A DNA stretch of 64,000 nucleotides from Microbacterium commune (GTDB lineage Bacteria > Actinomycetota > Actinomycetes > Actinomycetales > Microbacteriaceae), in contig NZ_JACSPX010000001.1 in NCBI RefSeq assembly GCF_014836945.1, positions 1,515,313 through 1,579,312 on the forward strand, written 5' to 3'. The notes under the pieces were generated by a model. That model was not told the DNA's origin and ran no database searches. It saw only the letters and a program-made list of their open reading frames with translations. Of the stretch, positions 26,176-34,709 are shown piece after piece. The translations under genes were made by a program, and so were the position numbers. Each line of letters opens with the position of its first letter. Position 1 is the stretch's first letter.

Positions 26176-27297
26176 ATGCCTAACATCACTCTTGAAGGGG
26201 TGCAGAAGAACTACGGTGGAGGGTCAGCCAACGCGGTCGCCAACCTCGACCTGGAGATCCGCGACGGCGAGTTCATGTGCCTGCTCGGACCCTCGGGCTG
26301 CGGGAAGACCACCACGCTGCGCATGATCAGCGGTCTCGAGCACCCCACCGGCGGTCGCATCCGGATCGGCGACCGGGTCGTCGACTCCATCCCCGACAGC
26401 ATCTACGTGCCGCCGGAGAAGCGCGATCTCGGACTCGTGTTCCAGAGCTACGCGCTGTGGCCGCACCTGACGATCGAGAACAACGTGGACTTCGGGCTCC
26501 GGCTGCGCAAGGTGCCGCGCGCCGAGCGCGAGCAGCGCAGGGCCGAGGTGATGGACAAGCTCGGCATCGCGAAGTACCGCAAGCGCTACCCGTCCGAGCT
26601 CTCGGGCGGGCAGCAGCAGCGCGTCGCGCTGGCGCGGATGCTCGCGGTGAACCCCGAGGTGCTTCTGCTGGACGAGCCGCTGTCGAACCTGGACGCGCGG
26701 CTCCGTCTCGAGATGCGAGCCGAGCTGAAGCGCATCCACGAGGAGTTCAACACCACCATCGTCTTCGTGACCCACGACCAGTGGGAGGCGATGACCCTCG
26801 CCACGCAGATCGCCGTGATGAGCGAGGGGGAGCTGCAGCAGCTGGGCACTCCCGACGAGATCTACGAGACGCCCGCGAACCGGTTCGTCGCCGAGTTCGT
26901 CGGCAACCCGCCGATCAACATCATCGAACTGGCGCGCGAGGAGAGCGGCGGGCTGGCGCTGTGGGCCATGCAGTACGTCACCTCGCGTTTCGGCGAGCTG
27001 CACGGACTCGGATCGGTCGGTGTGCGGCCAGAGGCGGTTCAGGTCACCGGCGCACCCGAGAACGTGCCGGACGGCGCGTTCAAGGCCCGGGCCCGGGTCA
27101 CCGGCATCCTCCCCACAGGCGGCAGCTGGATCGTCGAGCTGGATGTCGCCGGCCGCAAGGTGTTCTCGGTCACGAGCCTCGCGCCGGTCTGCCGGGTCGA
27201 CCAGGACGCCTACCTGTGGGTGCAGCCGAGCGACCTCAACCTCTTCGACCACGACGGGGCCCGGCTGCAGCCGGAGCGCCGCCTGCTGGCGGTGTAG
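26176..27297 (+). CDS. ABC transporter ATP-binding protein (FbpC/AfuC/PotA type)
   Basis: 373 residues. Walker A GPSGCGKTT at 38-46, signature LSGGQQQR at 142-149, Walker B LLLDEPLSNLD, and H-loop in FVTHDQWEAMTLA. The C-terminal third (from about residue 240) is a TOBE-type regulatory domain. Powers the fused permease encoded just upstream (one-base gap). The product belongs to the iron/spermidine/sulfate-type importer ATPases, which also include hexose-phosphate importers (AfuC). Confidence 0.93.
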   Translation: MPNITLEGVQKNYGGGSANAVANLDLEIRDGEFMCLLGPSGCGKTTTLRMISGLEHPTGGRIRIGDRVVDSIPDSIYVPPEKRDLGLVFQSYALWPHLTIENNVDFGLRLRKVPRAEREQRRAEVMDKLGIAKYRKRYPSELSGGQQQRVALARMLAVNPEVLLLDEPLSNLDARLRLEMRAELKRIHEEFNTTIVFVTHDQWEAMTLATQIAVMSEGELQQLGTPDEIYETPANRFVAEFVGNPPINIIELAREESGGLALWAMQYVTSRFGELHGLGSVGVRPEAVQVTGAPENVPDGAFKARARVTGILPTGGSWIVELDVAGRKVFSVTSLAPVCRVDQDAYLWVQPSDLNLFDHDGARLQPERRLLAV

Positions 27298-27375
27298 GCA
27301 CCCGACCGCCAGCGGAACCCTGCAAGTGATCAACGTACCCGGGATGCACCCGGTCGACACGAAGGAAAGAGAACG

Positions 27376-28575
27376 ATGACGTTCACGACAAGATCGTCCG
27401 CGCGTGTTGTGACAGCGCTGGCGTCGGTATCCCTGCTCTCCGTCGGCCTCCTCGCCTGCGCCCCCTCATCCGGGGGCGCGGCAGCCGAGGAGAAGACGAA
27501 GAAGCCGGCTGTCGAGCTGGGCATCAGCGACGACGGCTACACGCTCGACAAGCTCGTCGAAGCAGCCAAGAAGGAGGGCCCGCTGGTCGTCTCCGACAGC
27601 ACCGGCAAGATCACCGACATGGCGGACGCGTTCACCGAGAAGTACGGCATCAAGACCACGGGGGTGAAGCAGAAGGCCGGCGAGGCCACCGAGATCGCGA
27701 TCCGGGAGGCCGCTGCCAGCAACGTGCAGACGGACGTCTTCATCCTCAGCGACGCGCCGGCCGGCAAGCGCGAGCTCGTCGACCGCGACATCGCCATCTC
27801 GTGGACTCCGCCGGACCTCGCCGACCTGATCGACAAGGAGTACAAGGACCCGCTGACGGTCGCCACCGACGTGCAGGTCTGGGGATACAACACCGAGCTC
27901 TACCCGGACGGCTGCCCGATCGACAACGTGTGGGCTCTCACCGACGAGGAGTGGAAGGGCCACGTGGTCATGCAGGACCCGACGCTGATGGCGCCGATCG
28001 TGTACTGGATCAACGAGATGGCGACCAACCACGACGACAAGATGAAGAAGGCATATGAGGACTACTTCGGAGAGAACTTCTCCGGTGATGAGGAGACCGC
28101 TTCCGCCGAGTGGCTGAAGCGCCTGGCGCAGAACGACCCGCTGCTGGTGAAGAGCGGCGGCGACTCCGCGGAGTCCGCTGGAGCGCCGGGCCAGACCGAG
28201 GGGTTCATGGGCCTGATGAGCACGGCGAAGTTCCGCGAGAACGAGGACAGCGGGTACAAGCTCGGGCTCTGCACGGGCGTGGCGCCATACTCCGCGTTCG
28301 GCTACAGCAAGGTGGGCCTGATCGCCAAGGGCACCAAGAGCCCGAACGCCGCCAAGCTCTTCATGCACTACGTGATGACCGCAGAGGGCTTCGCCCCGCA
28401 GAACGAGGACGGCAAGTTCTCCACCAACAGCGAGGTGCCGCCCGCCGAGGACGAGCCGTCCGGCATCCTCGACGTCTGGGACGAGGTCTCCATGCCCGAC
28501 CGGGCGATGCTCGACAGCAACTTCGACGAGCTGCCCCGCTGGAGCGACTTCTGGATCCAGGCCAACCACTCCTGA
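27376..28575 (+). CDS. Fe3+/AfuA-type ABC solute-binding lipoprotein
   Basis: 399 residues. Lipobox LLAC with Cys28 after a hydrophobic VVTALASVSLLSVGLL. Mature protein is of the AfuA/SBP_bac_6 type (GPLVVSDSTGKITDMADAFTEKYG near residue 75). No obvious tyrosine pair typical of ferric-binding proteins is apparent by eye, which leaves room for an organic-phosphate ligand such as those of AfuA. Encoded after the ATPase with GGAAAGAGAA as ribosome site. Paralogue of the minus-strand protein at 21978-23189. Confidence 0.9.
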   Translation: MTFTTRSSARVVTALASVSLLSVGLLACAPSSGGAAAEEKTKKPAVELGISDDGYTLDKLVEAAKKEGPLVVSDSTGKITDMADAFTEKYGIKTTGVKQKAGEATEIAIREAAASNVQTDVFILSDAPAGKRELVDRDIAISWTPPDLADLIDKEYKDPLTVATDVQVWGYNTELYPDGCPIDNVWALTDEEWKGHVVMQDPTLMAPIVYWINEMATNHDDKMKKAYEDYFGENFSGDEETASAEWLKRLAQNDPLLVKSGGDSAESAGAPGQTEGFMGLMSTAKFRENEDSGYKLGLCTGVAPYSAFGYSKVGLIAKGTKSPNAAKLFMHYVMTAEGFAPQNEDGKFSTNSEVPPAEDEPSGILDVWDEVSMPDRAMLDSNFDELPRWSDFWIQANHS

Positions 28576-28609
28576 CAACTGCCGGCACCGAACGAAGCAA
28601 GGATGATCG

Positions 28610-29458
28610 ATGACTGATGTGACCCTCGAATCCCGCACCCTGAGGCGGACGGCCGTCGGCGCCGCCCTCGGAGTCGGCGACCAGCTGCGGGCCGCCTTCC
28701 GGGCGCCCATGCAGCGAGATTTCAAGAGAGACGCGCACGACATCGTCACCGTGCACGACAAGGCGGCCGAGAAGAGCATCACGACGGTGCTGCTCTCGGG
28801 ACACCCCGACTCCATGATCGTGGGCGAGGAAGGGGGCGTCAGCGGTTCCGGTCGAGTGCAATGGCACATCGATCCGATCGATGGCACCTCCAACTTCGCC
28901 CGCGGTCTGGCGTACTGGTGCGTCTCCATCGCGGCCGTCATCGAAGAGCGGGTCGTCGCGGGGGTGGTGTTCGATCCGATGGCCGGCAACGTGTTCAGCG
29001 CCGACCTGACCGGAGCCTGGCTCGGCGACGACCCGCTGACGTCACGCGCCGCCGCGGCCGAGATCGACGCCACCGTGGTCTCGAGCTTCCCGAACCCGAA
29101 GGACACCTGGCTCTTCGGCGAGACCGCCTACGAAGCGCAGGCCCGCCTGGTCGACGCGTTCCAGGCCGTGCGCAATTTCGGCAGCGGCGCGCTCAACCTC
29201 GCGCACGTCGCGGCCGGCTGGGCCGACGCGACGATGGGCTTCTACACGAACTCGTGGGACATCTCGGCAGGCGGGTTCATCCTGCAGCAGGCCGGCGGCA
29301 GCATCCAGGGCCTGGCCGGCGGAGAGCACCGCGAGACGTTCCACACATCACCCGACTACTACGCGGTCGGCGAGGGCGGCGACTACCCCACCCTCGCCGA
29401 CGTCATGCGGACCTGGTCATCGCGCTACGACGCGACCAGCCCGCCTCCGCGACGCTGA
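28610..29458 (+). CDS. Inositol monophosphatase family protein, copy 1
   Basis: 282 residues, Mg2+-dependent Li-sensitive phosphatase fold. All metal-site motifs are present: GEE at 72-74, DPIDGT at 88-93, and WD with Asp217. Family members hydrolyse inositol monophosphates, but also 3'-phosphoadenosine phosphate, fructose-1,6-bisphosphate or histidinol phosphate. Its place in an operon with an importer, in the same regulon as inositol catabolism, argues for inositol phosphate. Clearly related to the copy at 30274 (FKRDAHDIVTVHDK versus HKRDARDVVTVHDK). Confidence 0.92.
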   Translation: MTDVTLESRTLRRTAVGAALGVGDQLRAAFRAPMQRDFKRDAHDIVTVHDKAAEKSITTVLLSGHPDSMIVGEEGGVSGSGRVQWHIDPIDGTSNFARGLAYWCVSIAAVIEERVVAGVVFDPMAGNVFSADLTGAWLGDDPLTSRAAAAEIDATVVSSFPNPKDTWLFGETAYEAQARLVDAFQAVRNFGSGALNLAHVAAGWADATMGFYTNSWDISAGGFILQQAGGSIQGLAGGEHRETFHTSPDYYAVGEGGDYPTLADVMRTWSSRYDATSPPPRR

Positions 29459-29488
29459 CACACCACCCACACGAGGAGAAGAAGAAGA

Positions 29489-30277
29489 ATGACGAAACTC
29501 ATCAGGCCCCGCGGTCTGCTGGTGGACTTCGGCGGCGTCATCGTCGAGACGGCGAGTCGCGCCGGCTGGCGCGGCGAACTGGCAGAGCTCGTGCACGACC
29601 GGCTCACCGAAGCGGGGATCGAGTTCCCGAGCCTGACGAAGGAGGCCATCGAGGACGACCTTCGAGAGGGGGCCAAGGCCGACTCGCGCTGGAAGGACGC
29701 CATGTCGCGCCCGTTCGCTCCCGCCGAGCTGACCTATCGGGAGTTCTGGGAGGGGTTCGTTGCGGCCGACTGGCCGACAGCCGCCCGGGAGTACGTCCGC
29801 GAGCACGCTCGCGAGCTGTGCCGCGAGATGGGGGAGAGAAAGCAGGAGCGCGTCACCCGCGACGGCTTCATCGAGGTCCTGGATCTGGCGGACGAGGCAT
29901 CCATCCCCGTTGCCATCGTCAGCAACACCCTGATGGGCCAGGTGCATCGCGACTACCTCACCCGGCACGGACTGACCGACCGCTTCGTGGAGCAGATCTA
30001 CAGCGACGAGGTCCGCGTGCGCAAGCCCAACCCCGAGATGATCCACCTCGGCGCCCGCTCGATCGACGAGACAGCAGCCACGTGCTGGTACGTGGGCGAC
30101 AACTTCGACCGCGATGTGCTCTGCGGCGTGCGCGCCGGCGTCGGCGGCAACATCCTGATGGAGGCGCGCAGCACCTACGACCTGCCGTATCAGCTGTCGG
30201 TGACCGCGGATGCCGTCGTCGCCGACCCGTGGGGGCTGCTGGAGATCATGTCGGCATCGCTGGAGCGTGTTGCGTGA
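29489..30277 (+). CDS. HAD-superfamily phosphatase (YihX-like)
   Basis: 262 residues. HAD motif I LLVDFGGVIV (nucleophile Asp13; Gly replaces the second Asp, as in YihX-like phosphatases), motif II VSNT, motif III Lys in RKPNPEM, and motif IV GDNFDRD. A helical cap is inserted after motif I (about residues 30-110). Probably a small-molecule phosphatase acting on sugar or polyol phosphates. Sandwiched between two inositol-monophosphatase genes; its stop overlaps the next start by 4 bases (GTGA). Substrate not known. Confidence 0.88.
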   Translation: MTKLIRPRGLLVDFGGVIVETASRAGWRGELAELVHDRLTEAGIEFPSLTKEAIEDDLREGAKADSRWKDAMSRPFAPAELTYREFWEGFVAADWPTAAREYVREHARELCREMGERKQERVTRDGFIEVLDLADEASIPVAIVSNTLMGQVHRDYLTRHGLTDRFVEQIYSDEVRVRKPNPEMIHLGARSIDETAATCWYVGDNFDRDVLCGVRAGVGGNILMEARSTYDLPYQLSVTADAVVADPWGLLEIMSASLERVA

Positions 30278-31104
30278 CCGAGGAGCCGCACGCGCGATCG
30301 CGTCGACTGCGTGAGATCGCCGAGGGCGCAGCGCGGTCGGTGCAGGAGCAGCTGCGCGAGGCCTTCCGCGGTCGGATGACCGTCGATCACAAGCGGGATG
30401 CCCGCGATGTGGTCACAGTGCACGACAAGAACGCGGAGAAGGCCATCGCGGCGTACATCTTCGAGCACGAGCCCGATTCGCGGCTGCTCGGCGAGGAGGG
30501 CGGTGCCGTCGGCGACGGCAGCGTGTCGTGGTTCGTCGATCCCATCGACGGGACGAGCAACTTCGTCGACGGGATCGCGTTCTGGTGCATCTCCATCGCC
30601 GCCGCCGTGGACGGCGAGGTCGTCGCGGCAGTCATCCTCGATCCGATGGCGGACGACCTGTTCGCCGCCGACCTCGACGGCGCCTGGCTGAACGGCTCGG
30701 CGATGCGCTCGAACGCCGCGAAGGCGGAGGCGGAGGCGACGCTGATCACCGGGTACCCCAACGCCCGGCAGCTCTCGGCGCACGGCGGAGTCGCGCTCAC
30801 CGACTTCGCCGAGCTGGTGCTCGCGTTCCGCGCGCTGCGCCGGCCGGGGAGCGCAGCGCTGACGCTGGCGCACGTGGCGGCGGGCTGGGCGGATGCCGCG
30901 GCGGGCTTCAGCGTGAACCCGTGGGATGTCAGCGCCGCCGAGCTCATCGTGCGGCAGGCCGGGGGGACCTACGTGCCCCTGGCGGTCGGGCAGTCGGAAC
31001 GGCCCGCGCACTCCTACGAGCACCGTGGATACGTGGCCGTGGGAGGCGGAGGCTCGTACCCGACCCTGATGGCTGTCGCCCGCGACATCGCGGCGCGCAG
31101 CTGA
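30274..31104 (+). CDS. Inositol monophosphatase family protein, copy 2
   Basis: 276 residues from the GTG at 30274 overlapping the HAD stop. Motifs GEE at 73-75, DPIDGT at 89-94 and NPWDVSAAE with the third metal Asp are intact, so it should be active. Looks like a duplicate of the 28610 gene that has diverged; the two may act on different phosphate positions or isomers. Last gene of the importer operon, followed by a strong terminator. Confidence 0.92.
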   Translation: MTEEPHARSRRLREIAEGAARSVQEQLREAFRGRMTVDHKRDARDVVTVHDKNAEKAIAAYIFEHEPDSRLLGEEGGAVGDGSVSWFVDPIDGTSNFVDGIAFWCISIAAAVDGEVVAAVILDPMADDLFAADLDGAWLNGSAMRSNAAKAEAEATLITGYPNARQLSAHGGVALTDFAELVLAFRALRRPGSAALTLAHVAAGWADAAAGFSVNPWDVSAAELIVRQAGGTYVPLAVGQSERPAHSYEHRGYVAVGGGGSYPTLMAVARDIAARS

Positions 31105-31121
31105 GTCGATCCCGATGACGG

Positions 31122-31152
31122 CCCCGGGCGCAGATCGAGTCTGCGCCCGGGG
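31122..31152 (+). terminator. Terminator closing the importer/phosphatase operon
   Basis: Perfect 13-bp stem (CCCCGGGCGCAGA and its complement) with a 5-base loop, followed by TCTCGTCT. Confidence 0.85.
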
Positions 31153-31205
31153 TCTCGTCTCATCGTGATGCGGTTGACGTGATTGCATCTTGTTCGGAGA
31201 TGCAG

Positions 31206-31217
31206 TACAACGTTGTA
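31206..31217. promoter_or_regulatory. LacI operator TACAACGTTGTA (regulator gene)
   Basis: Perfect 12-bp palindrome with the central CG typical of LacI-family sites, 52 bases before the LacI start. The identical 12-mer recurs before the importer genes at 32322. Confidence 0.8.
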
Positions 31218-31268
31218 TGGTTCGCATCTGCCGTCGACCGCGGCTCTACGACAGACGAGGGAGAACGA

Positions 31269-32279
31269 ATGGCGGCGACGCTGCACGACGTGGCGAGGCT
31301 GGCGGGGGTCTCGATCAAGACCGTGTCGAACGTCATCAACGACTACGAGCACATCCGCCCGGCCACGCGCGCGAAGGTGGAGAAGGCGATCGGCGAGCTC
31401 GGGTACACGCCCAATCTCACCGCACGGAACCTGCGGTCGGGGCGCACGGGCGCGATCGCTCTCGCCCTGCCCGACCTGAGCCTGGCGTACTTCGCCGAGC
31501 TGGCCGCGCAGGTCATCCACGAGGCCGAAGCCGCCGGCGTCGTCGTTCTCGTCGAGCAGACCGGCGCGGATCGCGAGCGCGAGCTCGACCTGCTGCGCAG
31601 CTCGCGACTCAAGCTCACCGACGGGCTGATCTTCAGCCCGCTCGGCATGGGGCCCGATGACGTGGCGGCTCTGGACGTGCCCTATCCGCTCGTGCTGCTC
31701 GGCGAGCGCATCTTCGACGGCCCGACCGACCACGTGACCATGCGCAACGTCGACGCGGCGCGCGCGGCCACCGAGCACCTGATCGCACAGGGGCGACGCC
31801 GCATCGCCGTCGTCGGCGCCCACGAGGGCGAGATCGTCGGATCCGCGGCGCTGCGCCTGCAGGGGTACCGCGAGGCGCTGGACGCGGCCGGCATCGAGTA
31901 CGACGACTCCATCGTCGGGTACACGACGCTGTGGCATCGGGCGAACGGCGCCGATTCGATGCGCGACATCCTCGCCAGGGGAGCGGAGTTCGATGCCGTC
32001 TTCGGGTTGAACGACACCCTCGCGCTGGGCGCCATGCGGGTACTGCAGGAGGCGGGTCTGCGGGTGCCGCACGACGTGTCGGTGATCGGCTTCGACGGTC
32101 TCGACGAGGCGGCGTACTCGATCCCGTCGCTCACGACGGTCGATCCCGGCCGCGGCTGGATCGCGAAGACGGCCGTTTCGACGCTGCTGGCCCGCATCGG
32201 CGGCAAGGCGGATGCTGCGCCGCAGACCCTCTTCGCCGACTACCGCATCCTCGAACGCGAGTCGTCCGCTTCCAGTTGA
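31269..32279 (+). CDS. LacI-family regulator of the arabino-oligosaccharide operon
   Basis: 336 residues. N-terminal helix-turn-helix ATLHDVARLAGVSIKTVSNVINDYEHI and hinge, then a periplasmic-binding-like effector domain (about 60-330) ending near DADAAPQTLFADYRILERES. The start at 31269 follows GAGGGAGAA; an in-frame ATG 90 bases upstream would place the operator inside the gene. Identical palindromes before this gene and before the binding-protein gene show that it controls both. Effector presumably an arabinose-containing oligosaccharide (inference from the enzymes downstream). Confidence 0.92.
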   Translation: MAATLHDVARLAGVSIKTVSNVINDYEHIRPATRAKVEKAIGELGYTPNLTARNLRSGRTGAIALALPDLSLAYFAELAAQVIHEAEAAGVVVLVEQTGADRERELDLLRSSRLKLTDGLIFSPLGMGPDDVAALDVPYPLVLLGERIFDGPTDHVTMRNVDAARAATEHLIAQGRRRIAVVGAHEGEIVGSAALRLQGYREALDAAGIEYDDSIVGYTTLWHRANGADSMRDILARGAEFDAVFGLNDTLALGAMRVLQEAGLRVPHDVSVIGFDGLDEAAYSIPSLTTVDPGRGWIAKTAVSTLLARIGGKADAAPQTLFADYRILERESSASS

Positions 32280-32309
32280 CAGCGGCGGCCGGTGGGGTCA
32301 CAATGTTTC

Positions 32310-32333
32310 TACAACGTTTACTACAACGTTGTA
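32310..32333 (+). promoter_or_regulatory. Tandem LacI operators before the importer operon
   Basis: TACAACGTTTAC at 32310-32321 and the perfect palindrome TACAACGTTGTA at 32322-32333, directly adjacent. A -10-like TAAATT overlaps the right end (32332-32337). Confidence 0.8.
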
Positions 32334-32409
32334 AATTCTGTGAGGATCGCTGGGCGGCATGGCGCTGGGCGATGACATCGAAGTCAGCTCTGAGAGGAAG
32401 ACCCGCACA

Positions 32410-33729
32410 ATGAAGTCACGGATCCTGGCCATCGCCGGCGTGATCACGCTCGCCGGCATCACCGCAACCGGCTGCTCCGCATCCGGAGCGGCGAGCGACG
32501 ACGGCACGCTCACCTTCATGTTCCGAGGCAGCGACGCCGAGAAGGCCGCCTACACCAAGGCGATCGAGGAGTTCGAGAAGGCCAACGACGTCGACGTGAA
32601 GATCATCATGACCACGGCCGACGAGTACAGCACCAAGCTCAAGGCGGCCATCGCCGGCAAGAAGGTCCCCGACGTCTTCTACGTCGACCCTGGCAGCGTG
32701 CAGGCGTACGTGCGCTCCGGGATCATCAAGGACATCACCGCGGCCGTCGAGAAGGAGGTCGACCTCGACAACGTGTGGGCGTACGGGATCGACAGCTACC
32801 GCTTCGACGGCGCGCTCATGGGCAAGGGCGACATCTACGCCATGCCGAAGGACGTCGGCCCGTTCTCGTTCGGCTACAACAAGACGATGTTCGAAGAGGC
32901 CGGCATCCCGCTGCCCGACGTCGATCAGCCCTACACCTGGGCGGAGTTCATCGATGTCGCCAAGAAGCTGACGAAGGACAACGACGGCGACGGCAAGCTC
33001 GACCAGTGGGGCACCGGGCTGAACGTGCAGTGGAACCTGCAGTCGTTCGTGTGGTCGAACGGCGGGGACTGGCTCAACGACGACCGCACCCGGGTTACTG
33101 TCGACAGCCCCGAGTTCGTCGAGGCGCTGCAGTTCTTCGCCGACATGAGCACGAAGGACGCCGTCACCCCCTCGAGCTCCGACTCGCAGACGCTCGACAC
33201 CTACCAGCGCTGGATGCAGGGCGAGATCGGGTTCTTCCCGGTCGGCCCGTGGGATGTGCCCACGTACCAGAAGCTCGACTTCGAGTGGGACCTCATCCCG
33301 TACCCGGTCGGCAAGACCGGTGAGACGGCCACCTGGACCGGAACCCTCGGCATCGCCGTCAGCGAGAGCACGAAGAACGCCGACCTCGCCACGAAGCTCG
33401 CGATCTACCTCTCGACGAACGAGACCGCGCAGCAGTCGCTCGTCGACGACGGCGTGCAGATCCCGAACCTCATCGACATGGCCGACACGTGGGTCGCCGA
33501 CTCCACCACGCCGCCGGCGAACAAGCAGGAGTTCCTCGACATCGTGCAGGACTACGGCCGCGCACTGCCCGCCAACACCACCTACAGCGCCGAGTGGTAC
33601 GACGAGCTGTGGAAGAACATCCAGCCCGTGCTCGACGGCAAGCAGAGCGCGAAGGACTACCTCGATGAGGTGCAGCCGCGCATGCAGGAGCTGCTCGACA
33701 AGGCCAACGCCGACGCCGGCATCGGCTGA
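32410..33729 (+). CDS. Sugar ABC transporter solute-binding lipoprotein
   Basis: 439 residues, family 1 extracellular solute-binding protein. Lipobox ATGC with Cys22. Sugar-binding aromatic residues are plausible in the IDSYRFDG and YKTMFEEAG-type region. Start ATG 32410 follows AGAGGAAG; an in-frame ATG 51 bases upstream is inside the leader. Precedes two permease genes but is separated from them by a strong GC hairpin, giving excess binding protein over permease. Together with the GH43 and GH51 enzymes downstream it most likely captures arabino-oligosaccharides. Confidence 0.92.
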   Translation: MKSRILAIAGVITLAGITATGCSASGAASDDGTLTFMFRGSDAEKAAYTKAIEEFEKANDVDVKIIMTTADEYSTKLKAAIAGKKVPDVFYVDPGSVQAYVRSGIIKDITAAVEKEVDLDNVWAYGIDSYRFDGALMGKGDIYAMPKDVGPFSFGYNKTMFEEAGIPLPDVDQPYTWAEFIDVAKKLTKDNDGDGKLDQWGTGLNVQWNLQSFVWSNGGDWLNDDRTRVTVDSPEFVEALQFFADMSTKDAVTPSSSDSQTLDTYQRWMQGEIGFFPVGPWDVPTYQKLDFEWDLIPYPVGKTGETATWTGTLGIAVSESTKNADLATKLAIYLSTNETAQQSLVDDGVQIPNLIDMADTWVADSTTPPANKQEFLDIVQDYGRALPANTTYSAEWYDELWKNIQPVLDGKQSAKDYLDEVQPRMQELLDKANADAGIG

Positions 33730-33735
33730 TCGTCC

Positions 33736-33761
33736 GCCGGGGGCGCACGCGCGCCCCCGGC
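33736..33761 (+). terminator. Intercistronic hairpin after the binding-protein gene
   Basis: Perfect 11-bp stem GCCGGGGGCGC with a 4-base loop, 6 bases past the stop and inside the operon. Probably an attenuator or 3'-end stabiliser that sets a high ratio of binding protein to permease. Confidence 0.7.
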
Positions 33762-33796
33762 ACCCGCATCCGGTACCCGAAAGGAGGTGAGCCGTG

Positions 33797-34702
33797 ATGG
33801 GCTCTCCGACCACCATCCGACGTTCCCGACTCCACCGCCGAGAGCACCTCGCCGCAGCCGCCTTCATCGCGGCTCCGGTCATCGGCTTCCTCATCTTCAT
33901 CGGCTATCCCATGCTGTACGCGGTGTACGCCTCGTTCACCAAGTGGAACGGCCTGAGCGAGCCGACGTTCAACGGTCTCGACAACTACGTCGAGATGATC
34001 GGCGACCCGTACTTCTGGAAGGCGATGGGCAACACCGTCTTCATGATGATCGGCATCCCCATCGGCCTGATCATCTCGCTCCTGCTGGCCCTCGCGCTGA
34101 ACCGGCGCATGCGCGGCACGACGTTCTTCCGCACCGTCTACTACGTGCCGGTCATCTCGTCGCTCGCGGCCGTGGCGATCCTGTGGCAGTGGGCCTACAA
34201 CGGCGACTTCGGCCTCATCAACCAGGTGCTCGCGATGCTCGGCATCGACGGCCCGAACTGGCTGCAGGACGCGTCCACCGCGAAGCCCGCGATCATCATC
34301 ATGGCGGTGTGGAAGGGCGTCGGCTTCTCGATGCTGCTGTATCTGGCCGCCCTGCAGTCGGTGCCGAGGCACCTGTACGAGGCGGCGGCGATCGACGGTG
34401 CGAACGCCCTGCAGCAGTTCCGCCACATCACGATTCCCATGCTGCGGCCGGTCACCTTCTTCCTCGTCGTGACGAGCATCATCGGCGGCGCGCAGATCTT
34501 CATCGAGATCAACATCATGACCCCCACCGGGGGGCCCGAGTTCTCGACGGCGTCCATCGTCTGGTACATCTGGCAGAAAGCCTTCAACTACCTCCAGATG
34601 GGCTACGCCACCTCGATGTCCGTGGTTCTCGGGCTGCTGGTCTTCGTCATCACCGCGATCCAGTTCCAGATGAACCGACGCTCCCAGTTCTCGATCGAGT
34701 GA
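33797..34702 (+). CDS. Sugar ABC transporter permease (MalF type)
   Basis: 301 residues, about six membrane segments, EAA loop LYEAAAIDGANALQQFRHITIPML near residue 200. The ATG at 33797 is preferred to the GTG at 33794 because the upstream AAGGAGGTGA is a full-length Shine-Dalgarno match at ideal distance. Pairs with the next permease (7-base gap). Substrate probably arabino-oligosaccharide. Confidence 0.93.
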   Translation: MGSPTTIRRSRLHRREHLAAAAFIAAPVIGFLIFIGYPMLYAVYASFTKWNGLSEPTFNGLDNYVEMIGDPYFWKAMGNTVFMMIGIPIGLIISLLLALALNRRMRGTTFFRTVYYVPVISSLAAVAILWQWAYNGDFGLINQVLAMLGIDGPNWLQDASTAKPAIIIMAVWKGVGFSMLLYLAALQSVPRHLYEAAAIDGANALQQFRHITIPMLRPVTFFLVVTSIIGGAQIFIEINIMTPTGGPEFSTASIVWYIWQKAFNYLQMGYATSMSVVLGLLVFVITAIQFQMNRRSQFSIE

Positions 34703-34709
34703 GGCAGCC

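Noticed and set aside
29489-30277. HAD protein inactive because the second Asp of motif I is Gly
   Set aside because: DxG in motif I is found in active YihX-like phosphatases, and motifs II-IV are intact.
21978-31104. A plain ferric-iron uptake system as the main reading of the importer
   Set aside because: It cannot be excluded by family, but the shared operator with iol and phytase genes and the adjacent inositol phosphatases fit an inositol-phosphate substrate better.
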